NCBI RefSeq assembly: GCF_021228125.1
Contig: NZ_JAJQQS010000006.1
Coordinates: 396,522 to 460,521 of the forward strand
DNA: 64,000 nucleotides
Direction: 5' to 3'
Origin: Streptomyces albireticuli
Lineage (GTDB): Bacteria > Actinomycetota > Actinomycetes > Streptomycetales > Streptomycetaceae
The translations under genes were made by a program, and so were the position numbers. This document shows, piece by piece, positions 1-7,683 of the stretch. The notes under the pieces were generated by a model. The model ran no database searches, was not told the DNA's origin, and saw only the letters and a list, made by a program, of their open reading frames with translations. Numbering within the stretch: the stretch's first letter is position 1; every line of letters begins with the position of its first letter.

Positions 1-1
1 T

Positions 2-33
2 CGCCGTTTCGCCGTTTCGCCGTTTCGCCGTTT
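2..33. repeat. 8-bp tandem repeat at the window edge
   Basis: Four tandem copies of the unit CGCCGTTT are visible at the very start of the window. The array may extend upstream of what can be seen. No gene overlaps it. Confidence 0.8.
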
Positions 34-82
34 CCGGGATCCGGGTACGGAGCCCTGCGCCCTGCCCCCGGGGCCTCCCGGC

Positions 83-226
83 TCAGATCAGCCCGAGCTG
101 CGTGATCAGCATCGCGATCACCACGACCAGGGTCCAGCCCGCCACCTGCTCGACGAGCCGGTCCTTCTCGGACGGGTCGGAGGGGCCGCCCGTGCGGGCG
201 CGGACGGCGGCCGTGGTGTCGCTCAT
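83..226 (-). CDS. small single-pass membrane protein (47 aa)
   Basis: This 47-residue protein has a hydrophilic N-terminus rich in Asp, Lys and Arg, and one hydrophobic segment of about 17 residues at the C-terminus (WTLVVVIAMLITQLGLI). It looks like a tail-anchored or single-pass inner-membrane microprotein. The start is the ATG at 226, with a GAGG-type ribosome site about 10 nt upstream; a longer reading to 373 has no conserved-looking sequence. I believe similar small proteins occur widely in Streptomyces, but I cannot name a function. It is divergent from the amidase gene. Confidence 0.7.
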   Translation of the reverse strand: MSDTTAAVRARTGGPSDPSEKDRLVEQVAGWTLVVVIAMLITQLGLI

Positions 227-463
227 GGTGCGTGTCCTCGGTTCGTTGATCAGGTGGTGCGCGTCGTGCGAGACCGGATCCGCCGTGTACGGGCCGCGCT
301 CGCCCGTTGTGCGGGGCCTGTGCGCTCCGTGTGGCTTGTGCGGCCTCCCGGGCCGCCCGGTACTCCGTTCCACCGTGCGCGCGCCACCCCCGCCCGGTAA
401 AGGGGGAGTGGCTCACGTCACGGCCGTATCCGTCAGCCTGTGCGAACAACTCCCGTTCCCCTA

Positions 464-480
464 CCGTGGATTGTCCACGG
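464..480. promoter_or_regulatory. perfect inverted repeat upstream of the amidase gene
   Basis: CCGTGGA-TTG-TCCACGG is a 7+7 bp perfect inverted repeat ending 14 nt before the amidase GTG and just upstream of its GGGAGGGGG ribosome site. It could be an operator overlapping a promoter (a TACCGT hexamer starts at 462) or a leader hairpin next to the ribosome site. The regulator is unknown. Confidence 0.5.
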
Positions 481-494
481 GGGAGGGGGATCAG

Positions 495-2042
495 GTGACG
501 GGGTTCATAGCCGGAGGGCTCGGTGACCAGGCGAGGGCGCTGGCGGCCGGCGAGGTCTCCTCGCGGGAACTGGTCGCGCGGGCGCTCCGGCGGATCGTGG
601 AGACACAGCCGACGCTCAACGCCTTCCGCCGGGTACGGGCCTCCTCGGCCGCCGAGGAGGCCGAGGCCGCCGACCTGCGGCTGGCGGCCGGGGAGCGGCT
701 GCCGCTGCTGGGCGTACCGGTGGCGGTGAAGGACGACATGGACCTCGCGGGCGAGCCCACGGCCTTCGGCTGCGCCGGGGACTTCTCGCCGAAGACGGCC
801 GACAGCGAGGCCGTGCGGCGGTTACGGGCCGCCGGCGCGGTGATCGTCGGCAAGACGAACACCCCGGAGATCGGCCAGTTCCCCTTCACGGAGGGTCTCG
901 CCTTCGGGGTGACGCGCAACCCCTGGAGCCCCGGGCACACACCGGGCGGCTCCTCCGGCGGGTCGGCGGCGGCCGTCGCCGCGGGGGTGGTGGCCGCCGC
1001 GCTGGGTTCGGACGGCGCCGGCTCGCTCCGTATACCCGCGGCCTGGACGCACCTCGTGGGGATCAAGCCGCAGCGCGGGCGGGTCTCGACCTGGCCGGAG
1101 CCCGAGGCGTTCCAGGGCATCACCTGCCACGGCCCGCTGGCCCGTACGGTCGCCGACGCGGCCCTGCTGCTGCATGTGGCGAGCGGCTCGCACGCCGGTG
1201 ACCTGCACCGGCCCGCCCCCGTCGACATGCTCGGGGCGGTCGGCCGGGAGCCCGGACGGCTGCGGATAGCCCTCTCGCTGCGGCCCGCCTTCGCCGCCAC
1301 GCGCCACTGGCTGGACCCCGCCGCCCGGGCGGCGACGCTACGGATCGCGGAACGGCTGGAAGCCCTGGGGCACGAGGTGATCGAGGAGGAGCCCCGCTAC
1401 GGCCTGATCGGGCTGACGTTCGTACCCCGCTCGATGGCCGGTATCCGGGAGTGGGCCGACCAGGCCCCCGACCAGGACCTTCTCGACGCCCGGACCAAGG
1501 TGAACGCCCGGCTCGGGCTGCTCCTGGGCGGGGGTGCGCTACGGGCGGCGCGCGCGGCGGAGCCGCTTCTGCGGCACCGCATCGGGGAGATCTTCGACCG
1601 CTTCGACGTGGTGCTGACGCCCAGCACGGCCGTACCGCCGCTGCGTACGGGCGAGATGGCGCACCTCTCCACGCGGCGGACGGACAGCGCGATGATCGCG
1701 GCGTGTCCGTATTCCTGGCCGTGGAACATCCTGGGCTGGCCGGGGGTGAGCGTGCCGGCCGGCTTCACGGACGGGGGGCTTCCACTCGGGGCGCAGTTGT
1801 TGGGGCCCGGGGGTGGGGAGCCGTTGCTGATCTCGCTGGCGGGGCAGTTGGAGGACGATCTGCGGTGGTTCGAGCGGTGGCCGCCGGGGTTCGGTCCGGG
1901 GGAGGGGGCGGCGGGTTCGGGTGCCGGTGCCGGTGCGGGTGCCGGTGCCGGTGCCGGTGCGCGGGGCTCTTCCCCAGTCCCGCCCCTTCCCGAAACCGGG
2001 GCTCCGCCCCGGACCCCGGTCCTCAAACGCCGGACGGGCTGA
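495..2042 (+). CDS. amidase (amidase signature family)
   Basis: This is an amidase-signature hydrolase of 515 aa, predicted cytoplasmic, acting on a carboxamide of unknown identity. The Ser-cisSer-Lys triad is visible: Lys79 in VAVKDD, Ser153 in GGSSGGSAA and Ser177 in GSDGAGSLRIP. The GTG at 495 is chosen because GGGAGGGGG lies 6 nt upstream and the fold begins directly after it. The catalytic domain ends near residue 470. The last 45 or so residues are a Gly-Ala run encoded by GGTGCC hexamers and then a translated intergenic repeat that supplies the stop codon, so the C-terminal tail is probably not functional. It could be annotated as Glu-tRNA amidotransferase A-like, but no GatB or GatC gene is adjacent. 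Confidence 0.88.
   Translation: MTGFIAGGLGDQARALAAGEVSSRELVARALRRIVETQPTLNAFRRVRASSAAEEAEAADLRLAAGERLPLLGVPVAVKDDMDLAGEPTAFGCAGDFSPKTADSEAVRRLRAAGAVIVGKTNTPEIGQFPFTEGLAFGVTRNPWSPGHTPGGSSGGSAAAVAAGVVAAALGSDGAGSLRIPAAWTHLVGIKPQRGRVSTWPEPEAFQGITCHGPLARTVADAALLLHVASGSHAGDLHRPAPVDMLGAVGREPGRLRIALSLRPAFAATRHWLDPAARAATLRIAERLEALGHEVIEEEPRYGLIGLTFVPRSMAGIREWADQAPDQDLLDARTKVNARLGLLLGGGALRAARAAEPLLRHRIGEIFDRFDVVLTPSTAVPPLRTGEMAHLSTRRTDSAMIAACPYSWPWNILGWPGVSVPAGFTDGGLPLGAQLLGPGGGEPLLISLAGQLEDDLRWFERWPPGFGPGEGAAGSGAGAGAGAGAGAGARGSSPVPPLPETGAPPRTPVLKRRTG
1919..1960. repeat. GGTGCC/GGTGCG hexamer tandem repeat inside the amidase gene
   Basis: About seven copies of a 6-bp unit encode an alternating Gly-Ala run near the C-terminus of the amidase. 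The period keeps the reading frame, so copy number can vary without a frameshift. Confidence 0.85.
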
Positions 2043-2175
2043 GTTGTCGCCCGGATCCGGGCGAGAAGCCGCCCCGGCGCGGCGGAAAGCCGGTCTGCGG
2101 AGAGCCGGCCTCGGGCAGGAGCGAAATCCAGCCCTGCTGGGGGCACCTCCCAGCGGTAGCTGGGGGAGATCGAGG
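1963..2175. repeat. dispersed Streptomyces-type intergenic repeat, copy 1
   Basis: Three modules can be recognised. The first is a CCCGCCCCTTCCC stretch with the hairpin CCGGGGCTCCGCCCCGG. The second is CTCAAACGCCGGACGGGCTG. The third is GGGGGCACCTCCCAGCGGT followed by its near-complement. The same modules recur near 5.4, 42.0, 52.2 and 56.2 kb. The first two modules are translated as the end of the amidase. Confidence 0.8.
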
Positions 2176-2189
2176 CCACCGCGTCACTA

Positions 2190-2354
2190 CTACCGCGGCG
2201 CCCCGTACGACAGAAGCAGCAGCACCCCCACCGTCACCACCGGCGCGATCATGATGAGCGCGAGCCCCGCCGGGTTGCGGTGGTTGTAGACCCAACGGCT
2301 CCCGTACCGGCGGCGGGTGAAGAGTGGGCGTTCTTCCTCGTCCTCATGGCGCAT
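2190..2354 (-). CDS. small membrane protein (54 aa)
   Basis: This 54-residue protein has an acidic then basic N-terminus (MRHEDEEERPLFTRRR) and a single hydrophobic helix from about residue 30 to 49. It ends in a short polar tail, SYGAPR. It fits a small single-pass membrane protein of the kind conserved in Streptomyces; the function is unknown to me. The start is the ATG at 2354. No clear ribosome site precedes it, so the transcript may be short-leadered. It lies downstream of the gntR regulator on the same strand, about 180 bp away. Confidence 0.7.
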   Translation of the reverse strand: MRHEDEEERPLFTRRRYGSRWVYNHRNPAGLALIMIAPVVTVGVLLLLSYGAPR

Positions 2355-2530
2355 GTGGCCAGGCTACGTATGCGCGTTCGACGAAGCGATGATTTTGTCG
2401 CTTATCTGATGTGCCGTGTCGCACCCGTGTCGCAGCCGGTACGGTCCGCTGACGATTCCGCGACATCGGCCGAGACGGGAATCCGGCCCTCCGGGCGTGA
2501 GCCGGAACGGAGGGCGGGGGCGGGCGCCGA

Positions 2531-3232
2531 CTACGGGGCCAGGATGTCCAGTTCCGCCATCGCCCCCGCCGTGATCTCGCGCGTCAGCGCCTCCGCCCGG
2601 GCCGCGTCCCGCTCGCGCACGGCCTCGGCGACGCGTACGTGCAGGGTGACCGCCGCCGGGTCCGGGTCGGTGAACATCACCTGGTGCTCGGTGCGGCCGG
2701 TCAGCACCTCGGCGACGACCTCGCCGAGGCGGGCGAACATCTCGTTGCCGGAGGCGCGCAGGATCACCCGGTGGAACGCGACGTCGTGCACCAGGTAACC
2801 GGCCAGCTGCTGGCCGCGTGAGGTGGCGACCATGCCGAGGGCGTGTTCCGTGAGCTCCGCGCACTGCTCGGGGGTGGCCAGGCGGGCGGCGAGGCCCGCC
2901 GCCACGGGTTCCACGGCCGAGCGCAGCACGGTCAGCGAACGCAGCTGGCGCGGCCGGTCGGCGCCGGCCAGCCGCCAGCGGATCACCTGCGGGTCGTAGA
3001 CGTTCCACTCCTCGGTGGGGAGTACGGTCACGCCGACCCGGCGCCGGGACGAGACCAGCCGCATGGACTCCAGGACGCGGACCGCCTCACGGATGACGGT
3101 GCGCGAGACGTCGAACCGTTCCTCCAGCTCGTCCGTGCGCAGGACCGTGCCCGGTCCGTACTCGCCTGCCGTGATCGCGGGCCCGAGGGACTCCAGCACG
3201 CGCGCGTGCAGCCCCTGCCCCTGGTTCTCCAT
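2531..3232 (-). CDS. gntR: GntR-family (FadR/FCD subclass) regulator of gluconate genes
   Basis: This 233-aa transcription factor has an N-terminal winged helix (about residues 10-75, with DELEERFDVSRTVIREAVRVLE) and an all-helical FCD effector domain. The metal-ligand pattern is seen in HDVAFHRVILRASGNEMF and a later His (LHVRVAEAV). It is divergent from gntK-gntP, so it is predicted to repress them and to be released by gluconate or a phosphorylated derivative; that inference rests on context and on the S. coelicolor gluconate repressor family. The start is the ATG at 3232. The intergenic TGAC-N6-GTCA dyad is the likeliest operator. Confidence 0.85.
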   Translation of the reverse strand: MENQGQGLHARVLESLGPAITAGEYGPGTVLRTDELEERFDVSRTVIREAVRVLESMRLVSSRRRVGVTVLPTEEWNVYDPQVIRWRLAGADRPRQLRSLTVLRSAVEPVAAGLAARLATPEQCAELTEHALGMVATSRGQQLAGYLVHDVAFHRVILRASGNEMFARLGEVVAEVLTGRTEHQVMFTDPDPAAVTLHVRVAEAVRERDAARAEALTREITAGAMAELDILAP

Positions 3233-3271
3233 GGGGTCAGCCTACGTTTCCCCAGCTCCCTCAATTAAGTA

Positions 3272-3285
3272 TGACTTTTAGGTCA
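3272..3285. promoter_or_regulatory. candidate GntR operator between gntR and gntK
   Basis: TGAC-TTTTAG-GTCA is an inverted repeat in the AT-richer divergent gap between gntR and gntK. Its position between the two starts fits autoregulation plus control of the gluconate operon. Binding is inferred, not shown. Confidence 0.45.
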
Positions 3286-3370
3286 CGAAGTCTTGAATAC
3301 GTCGTACCAATGAGCTTGAGTGAGCCGCATCGCCAATGGCGTCGAGGTCGACGAGGACAACGAGGTAGCG

Positions 3371-3913
3371 ATGCAGGCCCCCCACGCCCCGAACACCCCC
3401 CACCCCCATGAGGCCGGCCCCCGCGTCGTGGCCGTCATGGGAGTTTCCGGCACGGGCAAGACCACCATCGGGCCGCTGGTGGCCCGGGCCCTCGGCGTCC
3501 CCTACGCCGAGGGCGACGACTTCCACCCGGCCGCCAACATCGCCAAGATGTCCTCGGGCACCCCGCTCGACGACGCCGACCGCGCCCCCTGGCTGGACGC
3601 CATCGGGGCCTGGGCGCACAGCCGCGCCGGGCTCGGCGGGGTCGTGAGCTGCTCCGCCCTCAAGCGCGCCTACCGCGACCGGCTCCGCGCCGCCGCCCCC
3701 GGCATCGTCTTCCTGCACCTCACCGGCGACCGCCCGCTGATCGCCGAGCGCATGGCGGCCCGCAAGGGCCACTTCATGACCGGCCGGCTCCTGGACTCGC
3801 AGTTCGCGACCCTGGAGCCGCTCGACGCGGACGAGGCGGGCGTCGCCGTGGACGTCACGCCCGGCCCCGAGGCCATCGCCGAACGGGCCACCGCCGCGCT
3901 GCGGCGCCTCTAG
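3371..3913 (+). CDS. gntK: gluconokinase
   Basis: This enzyme phosphorylates D-gluconate to 6-phosphogluconate with ATP (EC 2.7.1.12), feeding the pentose phosphate pathway. The 180-aa protein has the P-loop GVSGTGKTT at residues 24-32, then EGDDFHP, DDADRAPWL and CSALKRAYRD, all typical of the bacterial GntK family, which is usually 165-185 aa. The ATG at 3371 is preferred over a GTG 51 nt upstream because CGAGG lies 8 nt before it. It is followed after 35 bp by gntP on the same strand, and gntR is divergent, so this is a compact gluconate uptake and activation operon. Confidence 0.93.
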   Translation: MQAPHAPNTPHPHEAGPRVVAVMGVSGTGKTTIGPLVARALGVPYAEGDDFHPAANIAKMSSGTPLDDADRAPWLDAIGAWAHSRAGLGGVVSCSALKRAYRDRLRAAAPGIVFLHLTGDRPLIAERMAARKGHFMTGRLLDSQFATLEPLDADEAGVAVDVTPGPEAIAERATAALRRL

Positions 3914-3948
3914 CAACCTCCCCCCGAATCCCCCCTTAGGAAGCCCCC

Positions 3949-5346
3949 GTGAGCACTCTCAGCGTCGAGATGCTGGCCGCGGCCCCCGCCGGACCGATCA
4001 CCTCGGCGGGCCATGCCCAGCTGGGCATCGCGGTCCTCGTCGGCATCGCCGTCATCGTCCTCCTCATCACCCGCCTCAAGCTGCACGCCTTCCTGGCCCT
4101 GACCATCGGCTCGCTGGTGCTCGGCGCGGCCGCGGGCGCGCCCCTGGACAAGGGCATCGCCAGCTTCACGACCGGCCTCGGCTCGACCGTCGCGGGCGTC
4201 GGCGTCCTCATCGCGCTCGGCGCGATCCTCGGCAAGCTGCTCGCCGACTCCGGGGGCGCCGACCAGATCGTCGACACGATCCTCGCCAAGGCCGGGACGC
4301 GTTCCATGCCCTGGGCGATGGTGCTGATCGCGGGCGTCATCGGGCTCCCGCTCTTCTTCGAGGTCGGGATCGTGCTGCTGATCCCGGTGGTGCTGCTGGT
4401 CGCCAAGCGCGGCAACCACTCCCTGATGCGCATCGGCATCCCCGCCCTGGCCGGTCTCTCCGTGATGCACGGTCTGGTGCCGCCGCACCCCGGGCCGCTG
4501 GCCGCCATCGACGCCATCGGCGCCGATCTCGGCGTGACCCTGGCGCTCGGCGTCCTCGTCGCCGTCCCGACCGCCGTCATCGCCGGGCCGCTGTTCGCCC
4601 GTCTCGCCGCGCGCTGGGTCGACATCGCCCCGCCCGAGAAGCTGATCCCCCAGCGGCCCTCCGAGGAGCTGGAGCGCCGCCCGAGCTTCGCGGTCACCGT
4701 CGGCACCGTGCTGCTGCCCGTCGTGCTCATGCTCGTCAAGGCGCTCGTCGACGTCGTCGTGGACGACCCCAAGGACCATGTCCAGCGTGTGACCGACGTG
4801 ATCGGCTCCCCGCTGATAGCACTGCTCTCCGCCGTCCTCGTCGGGCTGTTCACCCTCGGCCGGGCCGCCGGCTTCGGCCGTGACCGGCTCGCCACGACCG
4901 TGGAGAAGTCGCTGGTGCCGATCGCCGGCATCCTGCTGATCGTCGGCGCCGGCGGCGGCTTCAAGCAGACCCTCGTCGACATCGGCGTCGGTCGGATGAT
5001 CATGGACATCTCCGAGGAGTGGTCGGTCTCGGCCCTGCTGCTGGCCTGGCTGATCGCCGTCGGCATCCGGCTCGCGACCGGCTCCGCGACCGTCGCCACG
5101 ATCTCGGCGGCCGGGCTGGTGGCCCCGCTCGCGGCCGATATGAGCACGACGCATGCGGCGCTGCTGGTGCTGGCGGTGGGTGCGGGTTCGCTGTTCTTCA
5201 GCCACGTGAACGATGCGGGGTTCTGGATGGTGAAGGAGTACTTCGGGATGAGCGTGGGGCAGACGATCAAGACGTGGTCGCTGATGGAGACGGTGATCTC
5301 TGTGGTGTCGCTGGGGTTTGTGATGCTGCTGTCGCTGGTGCTTTAG
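3949..5346 (+). CDS. gntP: gluconate:H+ symporter, GntP family
   Basis: This 465-aa polytopic membrane transporter has about 12-14 hydrophobic segments throughout. Family-typical features include GLPLFFEVGIVLLIPVV, MHGLVPPHPGP, RLATGSATVATISAAG and FFSHVNDAGFWMVKEY. The start is the GTG at 3949 behind AGGAAG. It should import gluconate for the kinase encoded just upstream. Codon choice in the last 150 bp is noticeably less biased (TTT and GGG codons), where the gene meets the repeat-rich desert. Confidence 0.93.
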   Translation: MSTLSVEMLAAAPAGPITSAGHAQLGIAVLVGIAVIVLLITRLKLHAFLALTIGSLVLGAAAGAPLDKGIASFTTGLGSTVAGVGVLIALGAILGKLLADSGGADQIVDTILAKAGTRSMPWAMVLIAGVIGLPLFFEVGIVLLIPVVLLVAKRGNHSLMRIGIPALAGLSVMHGLVPPHPGPLAAIDAIGADLGVTLALGVLVAVPTAVIAGPLFARLAARWVDIAPPEKLIPQRPSEELERRPSFAVTVGTVLLPVVLMLVKALVDVVVDDPKDHVQRVTDVIGSPLIALLSAVLVGLFTLGRAAGFGRDRLATTVEKSLVPIAGILLIVGAGGGFKQTLVDIGVGRMIMDISEEWSVSALLLAWLIAVGIRLATGSATVATISAAGLVAPLAADMSTTHAALLVLAVGAGSLFFSHVNDAGFWMVKEYFGMSVGQTIKTWSLMETVISVVSLGFVMLLSLVL

Positions 5347-5379
5347 CCGTTGGCCCTGGGGGTGGGCGGGTTTCGGGGC

Positions 5380-6022
5380 GGGTGAGGGGTGGGGTGCCGC
5401 TGCGCGGGGCCTTTCCCCTCCCCGCCCCTTCCCGTAACCGGGGGCTCCGCCCCCGGGCCCCCGGGTGGGTGGGCGACGCCCGGGCCTCCGGGTGGGCGAC
5501 CCCGGGCCCCCGGTGAGCGACGCGCGCTCGGACCCCCGGGTGGGCGACGCTCGGGCCTCCGGGTGGGTGGGCGACGCCCGGGCCCCGGGTGGGCAACGCC
5601 CGGGCCCCCTGGGCGGGCGGCCCCGGGTCTCCGGGTGGGCGACCCCCGGGCCCCAGGTGAGCGACGCGCGCTCCGGCCCCCGGGTGGGCGACGCCCGGGC
5701 CTCCGGGTGGGCGACGGCCGGACCCCCGGGCGGGCGACCCCCGGACCCCTGGGCCCGGGGCGGTGGCCCTCCGGGCGGGCGACCCCCGGCGGTCGGGCCT
5801 CTGGCGATCGGCTCCCGGGCAGCGGTGTGCTCCAGGTGCCTGGGCGGGCCGGTAATCCCGAACCGGAACAGGTCGAGGTTCCTTCTGGGGCGGGCACCGT
5901 CCGGCCGGTCGGGAACAAGCCTGTCCGGAGCGGGGGCGCGCCGCGCGGTAGCGCGGAAGGGGGCCCGGGGGCTCGCCCCCGGTTCGGGAAGGGGCGGGTC
6001 GGGGAAAGGCCCCGCGGGTAAC
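5380..6022. repeat. 685-bp gene-free gap filled with dispersed and tandem repeats
   Basis: From 5390 to 5462 there is a copy of the CCGCCCCTTCCC/GGGGCTCCGCCCCC dispersed module. From about 5460 to 5830 there are many degenerate copies of a 20-40 bp unit built on GGGTGGGCGACGCCCGGGCC. From about 5936 to 6022 an inverted dispersed module ends next to the monooxygenase stop codon. Long open frames exist on both strands here, but they encode only Gly/Arg/Pro repeats and I do not call them genes. Confidence 0.8.
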
Positions 6023-6031
6023 CCGGTCCCC

Positions 6032-7612
6032 TCAGCCCGCTACCGCCACCGCCCTCACATACGCCGCCACGTCCCCCACCTCGTCCGTCGCCAGCCCCAC
6101 GTACCCGTCCGGCCGGATCAGGAAGAGCCCCGAGCCGTACGCCGTCTTCGCGTGGCCGCCCGTGTCGTGCAGGTCCGCGTCCGGGCCGCCCACGCGGTAC
6201 GTGCGGAGCCACGGGGCGGCCGGGAGCGGCTGCCGGGGCGGCTCGCCCGTGAGGTCCAGCAGGGTGAAGTGCGGGCCCCGGAAGGCGTCGAAGAGCCGGA
6301 CCTCCGCGCCGGAGGCGTCCACGCACGGCGCGTCCGGCGCCCGGTCGCCCGCCCGCAGGGCCCCCTCCGGGACGTCCCGCCGCGTCTCCCGGGTGAGCGG
6401 GCTCTCCCGGTAGTGCAGGCTCAGCTGGAGGGTCTCCGGGCCCCGGCGGTGCAGGCCGTCCTCCGAGTGCGCCCGGTCGTCGGCGTGCACGCTCGTGCTC
6501 AGCCCCAGCACATCGGCGGCCACCCGCACCCGCTCCGTGTCATAGCTGTCAAGCAGCGCGTCGGGCGCGCCGTGCCGCAGCACCGCGCCCAGCTTCCAGC
6601 CCAGGTTGTACGCGTCCTGGACGCTGGTGTTCAGCCCCTGGCCGCCCGCCGGGGAGTGGATGTGCGCCGCGTCCCCGGCGAGGAACACCCGCCCCGTGCG
6701 GAACCGCTCGGCCATCGCCGCCCGCGCCCGGTACACCGAGGCCCATGTCACCTCTCCCACCCGCAGCCCCGGCAGCCCCGTCCGCCGCTCCAGGAGGGCG
6801 AGCAGCGCCTCCGGTGTGGCGTCGCGGGTGACCTCCGGCTCGTACGTCACGTCCTCGAACCTGGCGATGACCTGGAACGTCTCCGCCCCCTCCAGCGACC
6901 GCACGGCCAGCAGCCCGCCCTCCGCCTTCGGCCACATGTGCCAGTGCCCGCGGTCGACGCCCTCCAGCACCGCGTCCGCGATCAGCACCGGGCGCGGATC
7001 GACCGGCTCCCCGGTGAAGGGGACGCCGAGCGCCTTGCGCACCGCGCTGCGCCCGCCGTCCGCCCCGACGAGATAGCCCGCTCGCACGGTCTCCTCCGAG
7101 CCGTCCGCACGCCGCAGCGTCGCCGTGACCCCGTCCCCGTCCTGACTGAACCCCGTCATCTCGGTGCTGAAGTCCACCGCGCCGCCCAGGTCTTCCAGCC
7201 GGCCGTACAGCACCTCCACCGTGCGCCACTGCGGCAGCATCAGCAGCTCGGGATACGGCGTGGCCGGCCCGGCCGCCGCCCGGTGGACGAGATCCCGCTC
7301 GCGGACCCGCTCCGGGCCCTCCCAGATCTGCACCAGCGGGCACGGCCCGCCCACCGCCCGGAGCGCGTCCACCGCGCCCAGATCGTCGAGCACCTCCAGG
7401 GTGCGGGGCTGGATGCCCACGCCGCGCGAGCCGGGGAATCCCCGCTCGGAGCGCTCCACGACCCGGTGGCGGATGCCGCGCCGGGCGAGGTCGATGGCAA
7501 GGACGAGGCCGGTGGGGCCGGCGCCGGCGATGAGCACCTCGACATCACCGGCGGCGCCCACGGTGCCGACTGTGCTCACGGCGTCCATGGCAGCAGGAAC
7601 GACAGCGTTCAT
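6032..7612 (-). CDS. FAD-dependent aromatic monooxygenase (PheA/TfdB family)
   Basis: This is a class A flavoprotein hydroxylase of 526 aa that probably uses NAD(P)H and O2 on an aromatic substrate or drug. The visible motifs are GAGPTG (residues 30-35), the DG motif GADGGRS (183-189) and the GD motif GDAAHIHSPAGGQG (from 313), followed by a C-terminal thioredoxin-like segment. It is divergent from a Tet-repressor-like gene with two palindromes between them, an arrangement common for inducible detoxification. Relatives include polyketide hydroxylases and rifampicin or tetracycline monooxygenases, and the substrate cannot be told from sequence. The start at 7612 lies directly after a GGAG-like site. 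Confidence 0.88.
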   Translation of the reverse strand: MNAVVPAAMDAVSTVGTVGAAGDVEVLIAGAGPTGLVLAIDLARRGIRHRVVERSERGFPGSRGVGIQPRTLEVLDDLGAVDALRAVGGPCPLVQIWEGPERVRERDLVHRAAAGPATPYPELLMLPQWRTVEVLYGRLEDLGGAVDFSTEMTGFSQDGDGVTATLRRADGSEETVRAGYLVGADGGRSAVRKALGVPFTGEPVDPRPVLIADAVLEGVDRGHWHMWPKAEGGLLAVRSLEGAETFQVIARFEDVTYEPEVTRDATPEALLALLERRTGLPGLRVGEVTWASVYRARAAMAERFRTGRVFLAGDAAHIHSPAGGQGLNTSVQDAYNLGWKLGAVLRHGAPDALLDSYDTERVRVAADVLGLSTSVHADDRAHSEDGLHRRGPETLQLSLHYRESPLTRETRRDVPEGALRAGDRAPDAPCVDASGAEVRLFDAFRGPHFTLLDLTGEPPRQPLPAAPWLRTYRVGGPDADLHDTGGHAKTAYGSGLFLIRPDGYVGLATDEVGDVAAYVRAVAVAG

Positions 7613-7623
7613 GAATCCCGCTC

Positions 7624-7675
7624 CTTAACGTTGTTAAGTTCGCTCTGCCCCCAGCGTGAACTGAACACCGTTAAG
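7624..7675. promoter_or_regulatory. tandem TetR-type operators between monooxygenase and tetR
   Basis: The perfect palindrome CTTAAC-GTT-GTTAAG lies at 7624-7638. A second, imperfect copy, CTGAAC-ACC-GTTAAG, lies at 7661-7675. The centres are 37 bp apart. A TTGACA-like -35 hexamer for the monooxygenase reads on the minus strand just beyond the second copy (7676-7682). This matches the two-operator layout of divergent tetR systems. Confidence 0.75.
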
Positions 7676-7683
7676 CTGTCAAG

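Noticed and set aside
102..494. N-terminal extension of the amidase to 102
   Set aside because: The extension overlaps the divergent small gene and has no family match. The GTG at 495 has an excellent ribosome site and begins the fold.
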